A stretch of DNA of 5,684 bases from Atopobium sp. UBA2090 (GTDB lineage: Bacteria; Actinomycetota; Coriobacteriia; Coriobacteriales; Atopobiaceae). The DNA is taken from assembly GCA_002331575.1 (NCBI GenBank), contig DCZG01000099.1, positions 15,619 to 21,302 of the forward strand, written 5' to 3'. The translations under genes and the position numbers were made by a program. How positions within the stretch are numbered: the stretch's first letter is position 1; the number at the start of each line of letters is the position of its first letter. Below, in pieces: positions 1 through 5,027 of this stretch. Below the pieces are notes generated by a model, which saw only the letters and a program-made list of their open reading frames with translations, was not told where the DNA came from and made no database searches.

Positions 1-859
1 CCTCAGCCGTGAGCCTCCGACCGCGCAGCCGGTAGAGCTTGATGTACGTGAGGAACGACGGGTCGACGTCCACGAGAACGACGCGCTGGTTGTCGAGGTA
101 GGACGCCGGCTTCTTCATGAGCAGCGACACGCCCATCCCCCGCGAGACGAGGTCGATGATGTTGTCAGCGCGACTGCCGCTATAGCGTACCTTCGGCGTG
201 AACCCCGCCGTCGAGCACACGTCGAGAATCAGCGAATACATGACCGACCCGCTGGGCAGCAGGAGGAAGTCCTCGTCGGCGAGCATTCTCAGGTCAATCT
301 CGTCAAGACTCGCAAGGGGATGCGTGAGGGGCAGGACGGCAACGAGCTTGTCCTCGGTGTAGGTGAACGCGTCGAACTCTTCGTCCCCGTCGTCGCTCTC
401 GACGCTCTGGTCCCACTCGCGGATGAAGGCCAGCTCGAGGTCACCCTTGCGCATCATGGACTTGAGCTGCTGGGCGTCGTTCTCGTAGATCCTGAGACGA
501 ACACCGGGGTTGCTCCTCTCGTAGTCGGAGAGGATCTTCGTGATGCCGTAGGGCGTCATGACGGGAATCGAGCCAATGCCGAGTACCTTGCGCTCGTGGT
601 GGGTGTCCTCGGAGAGCGCGCCACGGACCTCGTAGTCGAGACGCGCGATCTTCTCGGCGTAGGGCAGGAAGGCGAGTCCGCTCTTGCTGAGCGAGACCTT
701 GCGCGTGGAGCGGTCGAGCAGCGTGACGCCGAGCTCCTTCTCCAGGGACTGCATGTGCTTTGAGAGCGACGACTGCGAGATGTTGAGCTGCTCGCTCGCC
801 TCGAGAAAGTTGCGGGTCTTGGAAAGGACGACGAACTCGTTGCACTTGGTGGTATCCAT
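1..859 (-). CDS. LysR-family transcriptional regulator, C-terminus cut by window edge
   Basis: The reading frame is open from an ATG at 859 to base 1, giving 286 residues. LysR proteins usually have about 290-320, so only a short tail is missing. The N-terminus is a typical LysR winged helix-turn-helix: residues 17-44 contain EASEQLNISQSSLSKHMQSL, followed by the wing region around LLDRSTRKVSLSKSG (47-61). A linker helix follows, then a periplasmic-binding-like effector domain from about residue 92, with LPLTHPLA at 176-183 and GMGVSLLM at 241-248 as family landmarks. An acidic loop (SDDGDEEFD, 155-163) sits in the first lobe. The start is supported by AAAGGGG six bases upstream. The gene lies downstream of the PTS gene on the same strand, behind a GC-rich hairpin, and I saw no convincing promoter of its own in 860-908. 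It probably controls the neighbouring catabolic genes in response to a pathway metabolite; the ligand is unknown. Family assignment is firm, the target genes are inferred. Confidence 0.95.
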   Translation of the reverse strand, partial: MDTTKCNEFVVLSKTRNFLEASEQLNISQSSLSKHMQSLEKELGVTLLDRSTRKVSLSKSGLAFLPYAEKIARLDYEVRGALSEDTHHERKVLGIGSIPVMTPYGITKILSDYERSNPGVRLRIYENDAQQLKSMMRKGDLELAFIREWDQSVESDDGDEEFDAFTYTEDKLVAVLPLTHPLASLDEIDLRMLADEDFLLLPSGSVMYSLILDVCSTAGFTPKVRYSGSRADNIIDLVSRGMGVSLLMKKPASYLDNQRVVLVDVDPSFLTYIKLYRLRGRRLTAE

Positions 860-908
860 CTTCAGCCCCTTTCTTGGATACGAGGGTAGCATAGCCCGAG
901 CTGCGAAG

Positions 909-939
909 GGGGACGGCCGCATTCCAACCGGCCGTCCCC
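909..939 (-). terminator. GC-rich hairpin after the PTS gene, possible terminator
   Basis: A perfect 11-bp inverted repeat (909-919 with 929-939, core GGGGACGGCC/GGCCGTCCCC) encloses a 9-base loop, 39 bases beyond the PTS stop codon. The position suits a transcription end or attenuation point between the PTS and LysR genes. On the minus strand the stem is followed by CTTCGCAG, not by a run of U. It is therefore not a canonical intrinsic terminator, and it may act as a partial terminator or an mRNA-stabilising hairpin. The rest of the 860-978 gap holds only the LysR ribosome binding site. Confidence 0.55.
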
Positions 940-978
940 TGAACCTGCGATGACTCTGACGAGAAGCGCGCTGCGAGA

Positions 979-2433
979 CTAGGAGATCTCGATGTTCATG
1001 ACCTTGCTCTCGTCCTTCTTGCCGCCGAGGATGAGGGCTGCGACGAAGGCTGCCACCAGGGCGATGACGCCGCCGATGATGAGGCCGATGAAGGAGCCGT
1101 TGATGCCTGAGGAGGGGTCGATGAAGTTAGGCGCACCGAGGAATCCGTTGGCACCGAAGCTGTAGAGCTTGGCACCTGCGATGCCGGCGATCGCGCCACC
1201 GACGCCTGCGGAGAGGAACGTAGCCCACATGAGCTTCTTGCGGGGAATCAGGATGCCGTAGAGGGCGGGCTCGCACACACCGAAGAAGGCGGAGATGGCA
1301 GAGGGAACATTGATGGAGGAGTTCTCCTCGGCGTTCTTGGAGCGAACGATCATGCCGAGGCAGGCACCGAGAATGGCGGGAGCACCAGCGAAGACGAGAG
1401 GGTTGATGACGTCATAGCCGTAGGTCGCAACGTCGACGAACCACAGAGGAATGACGGCCCAGTGCAGACCGAACATGACGAGGAGGCTCCAGAGGGTGCC
1501 GACGACGAGACCGGCGATGGCAGGAGAGAAGCTGACGATGGCGAGGATGGCATAGGCGACGAGGTTGCCGAGGATCGTGGTGATGGGGCCGATGACGAGC
1601 AGTCCGACGATACCCGTGACGGCGAGCGTGAGGAAGTTGGAGAAGAAGGACCTGACGAGCGCGGGAATGACCGACGAGAAGCCCTTGTAGACCTTGGAGG
1701 CGAACCACTCCATCACGATGACGGGGATGACGGTCGAGGCGTAGCTCTGGAGCACCAGGGGGATGCCGAAGACGTCCCCGTACACGTTGGACGCGAAGAC
1801 GGTGCCGGACGCGATGGTGTAAAGGGGATCGGTTCCCGCGAGGGTGACGATCGTGGGATAGACGAGCACGGCGCCAATGGCCATGCTGAGGGCGGGCTTG
1901 AGACCGAAGCGCTTGCCTGCGGACCAGCCGATGATGATCGGGAAGTAGTAGAAGACCGCGTTGCCGATGGCGTAGAGGACGGTGTAGGTCGACGAGCCCT
2001 TGTCGAGCCAGCCTGCGACGGTGGCGATGGCGAGAAGGGACTGGATGAAGCCGCCTGCCATCAGCATTCCGAGCACCGGCTGGAAGATCTCGGAGATCAG
2101 GCCAAGGAGCCTGGAGAACGGGTCGGTCTTCTTGCCGTCGGCGCCGAGCTCAGGATCCTCGTTCACGTCAAGTGCTGCCTGGGTCGCGAAGCCTCCCACC
2201 TGGACGAGATCGGCATAGACCGCCTCGACGGTGGCACCAATGACGACCTGGTACTGACCGGCGGCCTGGATGACGTCGAGGACGCCCTTCGTGGCCTTGA
2301 GCGCGGCGGTGTCGGCCTTGGACTCGTCCTTGAGACGGAAGCGCAGCCGGGTGATGCAATGGCTCACGTCGATGACGTTGTCCTTGCCCCCAACTCCTTC
2401 GATGATCATGTTGCAGAGATCCTGGTACTGCAT
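979..2433 (-). CDS. PTS sugar transporter EIIBC, beta-glucoside (BglP/BglF) class
   Basis: This is an inner-membrane phosphotransferase permease that imports a sugar and phosphorylates it. From the second Met the protein is 484 residues. Residues 1-80 are the EIIB domain, with the phospho-acceptor Cys26 in HCITRLRF and the GQYQVVIG motif at 59-66. After a charged linker (about 81-105) the EIIC domain runs to about residue 470. It has many hydrophobic segments, the GLHW motif at 322-325, and GVCEPALYG at 385-393, which replaces the usual GITEPA(I/L)YG. The protein ends in a short polar tail with no EIIA domain, so a Glc-type EIIA must act in trans, as for known EIIBC proteins such as TreB, ScrA and MurP. 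Sequence character is closest to the beta-glucoside group, but the substrate cannot be assigned. The gene has its own candidate promoter and a leader of about 115 bases. The 4-base-shorter-spaced first ATG (2436) was rejected as start because AGGAGG lies only 2 bases before it and 5 before the ATG at 2433. Confidence 0.95.
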   Translation of the reverse strand: MQYQDLCNMIIEGVGGKDNVIDVSHCITRLRFRLKDESKADTAALKATKGVLDVIQAAGQYQVVIGATVEAVYADLVQVGGFATQAALDVNEDPELGADGKKTDPFSRLLGLISEIFQPVLGMLMAGGFIQSLLAIATVAGWLDKGSSTYTVLYAIGNAVFYYFPIIIGWSAGKRFGLKPALSMAIGAVLVYPTIVTLAGTDPLYTIASGTVFASNVYGDVFGIPLVLQSYASTVIPVIVMEWFASKVYKGFSSVIPALVRSFFSNFLTLAVTGIVGLLVIGPITTILGNLVAYAILAIVSFSPAIAGLVVGTLWSLLVMFGLHWAVIPLWFVDVATYGYDVINPLVFAGAPAILGACLGMIVRSKNAEENSSINVPSAISAFFGVCEPALYGILIPRKKLMWATFLSAGVGGAIAGIAGAKLYSFGANGFLGAPNFIDPSSGINGSFIGLIIGGVIALVAAFVAALILGGKKDESKVMNIEIS

Positions 2434-2438
2434 CATGT

Positions 2439-2444
2439 CCTCCT
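2439..2444 (-). promoter_or_regulatory. Shine-Dalgarno site that decides the PTS start
   Basis: A perfect AGGAGG precedes two adjacent ATG codons (2436 and 2433). The spacer is 2 bases to the first ATG and 5 to the second, so the second is the more likely initiator. Confidence 0.75.
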
Positions 2445-2481
2445 GTTTGGTCGTGAGTATCTGCGTTCTGTCTCGTGACCG

Positions 2482-2543
2482 CGTGGACTCCTGCTGACGT
2501 CAGAGCGAGGACCACGGCTGCCTTGGACTGGAGCTTCCGCTCC
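2482..2543 (-). promoter_or_regulatory. Structured 5' leader of the PTS mRNA (two hairpins)
   Basis: Two stem-loops lie between the candidate promoter and the PTS ribosome binding site. The first (2530-2543) is GGAGC-GGAA-GCTCC, a 5-bp stem capped by a GNRA-type tetraloop. The second (2482-2516) pairs CGTGG with CCACG, TCCT with AGGA and GCT with AGC, 12 pairs in all. It has a 2-base and a 1-base bulge and an 8-base loop, CTGACGTC, which lies inside the perfect palindrome CTGACGTCAG (2494-2503). No U-run follows, so this is not an obvious terminator. I do not see the conserved antiterminator (RAT) sequence bound by LicT/BglG proteins that often precedes PTS genes of this class. The pairings are seen directly; a regulatory role is inferred. 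Confidence 0.4.
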
Positions 2544-2557
2544 CTTGTGCTGAAATA

Positions 2558-2587
2558 ACTATACGTGCTCGATATATTCCGAAGCAA
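2558..2587 (-). promoter_or_regulatory. Candidate sigma-70 promoter for the PTS gene
   Basis: The minus strand reads TTGCTT (2587-2582), an 18-base spacer, then TATAGT (2563-2558). This is a good match to -35 and -10 hexamers inside the only AT-rich stretch of the window. Transcription would start near 2551 and leave a leader of about 115 bases. The -10 overlaps TATA-N9-TATA (2560-2576), which also contains a T-N11-A core of the kind bound by LysR proteins. The -35 overlaps the left arm of the AGCAATTCCT inverted repeat. Protein bound at either site could block or modulate this promoter. It allows PTS expression independent of the hydrolase operon upstream. Confidence 0.6.
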
Positions 2588-2626
2588 TTCCTCTTTGAGC
2601 ACCTTTAATTCCGTTTAGGAATTGCT
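2583..2626. repeat. Perfect 10-bp inverted repeat upstream of the PTS gene, probable operator
   Basis: AGCAATTCCT (2583-2592) and AGGAATTGCT (2617-2626) are exact reverse complements separated by 24 bases. The right arm overlaps the last codons and the stop of the upstream hydrolase gene; the left arm covers the candidate -35. A further AATTCC (2607-2612) lies between them, so the RNA could also fold as the short hairpin AATTCC-TAAAC-GGAATT in competition with the long one. No U-tract follows either form on the minus strand, so an operator seems more likely than a terminator. Confidence 0.5.
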
Positions 2627-3724
2627 CCCGAGAAGGCGACTCGCCTGACAGAACTTGTCGCAGATGCGCTCGGGCTCACCCTTGGGAATCTGCGTGTGCT
2701 CTGTCTCGAACGACAGGCCGTACTCCCATGCAGGCAGGAAGTACTCGAAGTAGCCGTTGGTGTAACCGAAGACGAGTCCCTGCACCGGGCACTCGCGCTT
2801 CATGCGGATGCCGAAGTCGCTTCCCAGCTCGCTCGGGAACACGAAGAGATGCAGGCCTCCCAGGCTGATGACGGCACAGCGCAGGTCGAGGTGGAAGTCA
2901 TCGTGCGCGACCGTGTGGTAGAGCGTCTGAATCTCGATTCCCCCGAGCTCGACCGGCATGTCCACGTCGATGCGGGCAATCTCGGCAGCGAGCGCCGTCG
3001 AGACGCGCTCGACCTCGGGGATGCCGCGACCGTGGCGGAACTCCCGGTCGCTGCAGTCCCCCGCCGCGCCGACGATCATCGCGGGGAAGTAGCCGAGCGT
3101 CTCCGCGAGCTTCTTGCCCGTGAGCCCGGCAAGCTCGCTCGTGAGCTCGGTGCAGTCGGGACCGCAGACGGCGGAGTGCACCGCCCAGTTGACGATGCCC
3201 GCGAACGGGACGCCCTTCTCGTCGAGGAACGACACGACGATGACCTCGTTGTCGGCGAGCTTGCCGGGGACGATTCGGTTCCCGTAGTAGCCCGCGATGA
3301 CCTTCTTGCCCATGCGCGCCGTCGCCTCGACGGCGTTCGCGCGGCACTCCTCGAAGCAGTCGCAGATGGTCCCGAGCAGCCAGTCGTAGTAGTTCTGGTC
3401 GAACTTGTGCGTCCACCAGCTGCGGTGGTAGGCGACGATCGAGGTGTGGTCGTGCGTCGCCGAGAGGAGCACGCAGTCGCAATCGATGCCGTAGCGGCCG
3501 TGGAGGAGCGTCTTGACCTCCTCGGCCATCTGGTCCTCGACCTCCATGAAGTCGGCGGAGAAGACGAAGACCTCCCGGTCGCCCGCCTGGAAGAGCAGGG
3601 CGTTGCCGTACACGTCGTCGTGAATCCCCGTCGCGGGCTCAAGACGATTCTCGAGGTCGCGGTATCCGATGAGATAGACATCACCCTGAGGGGTAAGCTT
3701 CCGCCGTGCATGTCCGATCCTCAT
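2615..3724 (-). CDS. Neutral/alkaline ceramidase-like hydrolase, single-domain, cytoplasmic, motifs retained
   Basis: The 369-residue protein follows the order of the neutral/alkaline non-lysosomal ceramidase N-terminal fold. GIHDDVYGNALLF (33-45) is followed by the first metal-site motif SATHDHTS (88-95, His91/His93), then NWAVHSAV (179-186, His183). Next come GAAGDCS (219-225, with Ser225 at the place of the family nucleophile), FPSELG (296-301, Glu299), and YTNGYFEYFLPAWEYG (321-336, with a likely Tyr ligand such as Tyr335). True neutral ceramidases are secreted and about 650-700 residues with a C-terminal Ig-like domain. This protein has neither signal peptide nor second domain, so it probably cleaves an amide of a small imported compound and not ceramide. 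It is rich in cysteine (12), including CDC pairs and CGPDC. GGGAG stands 7 bases before the ATG, and the start overlaps the upstream stop (ATGA), indicating translational coupling. Family call is good; substrate unknown. Confidence 0.85.
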   Translation of the reverse strand: MRIGHARRKLTPQGDVYLIGYRDLENRLEPATGIHDDVYGNALLFQAGDREVFVFSADFMEVEDQMAEEVKTLLHGRYGIDCDCVLLSATHDHTSIVAYHRSWWTHKFDQNYYDWLLGTICDCFEECRANAVEATARMGKKVIAGYYGNRIVPGKLADNEVIVVSFLDEKGVPFAGIVNWAVHSAVCGPDCTELTSELAGLTGKKLAETLGYFPAMIVGAAGDCSDREFRHGRGIPEVERVSTALAAEIARIDVDMPVELGGIEIQTLYHTVAHDDFHLDLRCAVISLGGLHLFVFPSELGSDFGIRMKRECPVQGLVFGYTNGYFEYFLPAWEYGLSFETEHTQIPKGEPERICDKFCQASRLLGSNS

Positions 3725-5001
3725 AGCCTGTCTCCCAACTCGTCGTTCCCTCGAGAATCGAGGGCGTTGTTGACCGTCTCTGTGGCGGCGTGGAGAAGAA
3801 TCTCTGCCGACCCCTCGCCAAAGCCCGAGTTCATGGCCTCATAGGTGCGCCTCTCGTAGGCGTCATGCGCGGGCAGGTACTTCTCGGCGCCGTTGACCAG
3901 CGTGAGGATGTCCACGAGCGTCGTCGTGCACCCGGTGCGCACGAGCGTGCCAAGGCTGCTCGGAATCTCAGGTGCGACACCGAGAAGAACCAGGTCGCCG
4001 AGACGCAGAGCGCACATCGTGGTGGTGACGTCCGGGGCGACCTGGTAGGAATAGTCGCGGTCCGGCCGAAGGCTCGCGAAGTCGGCGCGCCTCTGACCAG
4101 GACAGATGACAACAACCTCTGTCGCCTTGACCGCACGACAGTCAAGCGGGGTCGCATCCGCAAGCGCGGACGAGACGTCCTCCCCCAGCCTGGTGCCGAG
4201 GCGGTCGAGCAGGGCGAGCCCCGCGTCGCCCCCGTCCGACCGGGAGATGCTTCCGTCACGGGCGACCCTCGTCACGACGGCCTGCTCCGCGGGTGCCTGG
4301 TCTGCCGCGGCACCCTCGAGGAAGAGCGCGACGCAGCCGGGCGAAGATGACTCGACATGCGCTGTCGCACGTCCGGCCAGGTCGCCGGTCACGAGACGCC
4401 GTCCCTCTCCGTCACGCGAGCCCTGAAGGACCGAGGACTGGACGTCTGCCGAGAAGACCACGGCCATCGTGGCCCCATCGTCCGTCCCGCGCGCGACGAT
4501 CGCCCTGATGCCGTTGTCGGAGTAGCCCCCGGGGTTGGCCCCGATCCACCAGCCGGCCGGCGTGTCGATGTCTCGATTGACGTTGACCCCCGTGACCCCG
4601 CACGCAACCGAGAGCGTCGCGTCGCGAAGCGATTCCGCGGCGTCGCGAGCCGCCTTCTCGACTGCGCCCTCGAGCGCCTCGCGAAGACGCTCGTTGCGCG
4701 CCCGCTCCTCGTCATCTGCCAGGTGATCCGGCGTACGTACGTGAGGTACCGAGAAGGTATGGGTCGCACAGACCCAGGTGGCCTCGCGAGGGCAGGACGA
4801 TGCCGTTGCCGCCGCATCTCGCAGCAGGTCGACGAGGTCGCCCCTGAGCGAGGTGGCCTCCACGCTCACGACGCAGCAGCGCGTTCCCGCCTCTACCACG
4901 AGCGCGCGAGCCCAGATGGCATCGAGCTGCTCGTCAAAGCCGTCGAAGGGCAGCACGCCCTCGAGGTCGATCTCGGCCTTGCCCGCACCGACGTTGGGCA
5001 T
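3721..5001 (-). CDS. Ceramidase-like family protein with altered active-site residues
   Basis: The 426-residue protein is a second, divergent member of the neutral/alkaline ceramidase-like family. It opens with VGAGKAEIDLEG (4-15) and keeps a first metal motif CATHTFS (78-84, His81). The family's loop motifs appear as FLEGAAADQAP (227-237), GVAPEIPSSLG (341-351, Glu345) and VNGAEKYLPAHDAYERRTYE (369-388). Against the downstream paralogue, the stretch ADVQSSV (185-191) places Gln188 at the second zinc-binding His. GAAADQA puts Ala at the nucleophile Ser, and Phe83 replaces the second His of THxH. It may be a pseudoenzyme, a partner subunit of the next protein, or an enzyme with different chemistry. 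No signal peptide or membrane segment is visible. The frame stays open upstream to 5220, but that part overlaps the amidohydrolase gene and is Arg-rich, shadow-like sequence. The ATG at 5001 has AAGGAG six bases upstream and begins the family-like sequence. Confidence 0.82.
   Translation of the reverse strand: MPNVGAGKAEIDLEGVLPFDGFDEQLDAIWARALVVEAGTRCCVVSVEATSLRGDLVDLLRDAAATASSCPREATWVCATHTFSVPHVRTPDHLADDEERARNERLREALEGAVEKAARDAAESLRDATLSVACGVTGVNVNRDIDTPAGWWIGANPGGYSDNGIRAIVARGTDDGATMAVVFSADVQSSVLQGSRDGEGRRLVTGDLAGRATAHVESSSPGCVALFLEGAAADQAPAEQAVVTRVARDGSISRSDGGDAGLALLDRLGTRLGEDVSSALADATPLDCRAVKATEVVVICPGQRRADFASLRPDRDYSYQVAPDVTTTMCALRLGDLVLLGVAPEIPSSLGTLVRTGCTTTLVDILTLVNGAEKYLPAHDAYERRTYEAMNSGFGEGSAEILLHAATETVNNALDSRGNDELGDRL
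3748..3764 (-). other. Hairpin at the 3' end of the first ceramidase-like gene, before the coupled start
   Basis: CCCTCGA-TTC-TCGAGGG forms a perfect 7-bp stem with a 3-base loop inside the last codons of the 426-residue gene. It ends 11 bases before the GGGAG ribosome binding site of the next gene. Translating ribosomes would melt it, so it could tune reinitiation at the ATGA overlap. The pairing is seen; the role is inferred. Confidence 0.35.
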
Positions 5002-5007
5002 CCCTTT

Positions 5008-5013
5008 CTCCTT
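5008..5013 (-). promoter_or_regulatory. Shine-Dalgarno site that sets the start of the 426-residue protein
   Basis: AAGGAG lies six bases before the ATG at 5001, in the 26-base gap after the amidohydrolase stop. It supports this start over the longer open frame running back to 5220. Confidence 0.75.
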
Positions 5014-5027
5014 CCGAGAGTTCCTGC

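Noticed and set aside
320..763. Plus-strand open frame opposite the LysR gene
   Set aside because: It is antisense to a clear LysR protein, and its Leu/Val/Asp/Glu-rich product looks like a shadow.
1462..2478. Long plus-strand open frame of 338 codons opposite the PTS gene
   Set aside because: Its product is a low-complexity Asp/Glu/Gly/Arg-rich chain, as expected from the complement of a GC-rich membrane-protein gene. It has no recognisable domain, and the minus-strand gene is certain.
2168..2602. GTG-initiated minus-strand frame through the PTS leader
   Set aside because: It begins upstream of the candidate promoter, runs out of frame into the EIIB coding region and has no recognisable content.
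2437..2614. LicT/BglG-type RAT antiterminator before the PTS gene
   Set aside because: I looked for the conserved two-part stem sequence and found neither it nor a following U-rich terminator.
2696..3844. Plus-strand open frame of 382 codons opposite the ceramidase-like genes
   Set aside because: It is charged, Val/Asp/Arg-rich shadow sequence that spans the junction of two well-supported minus-strand genes.
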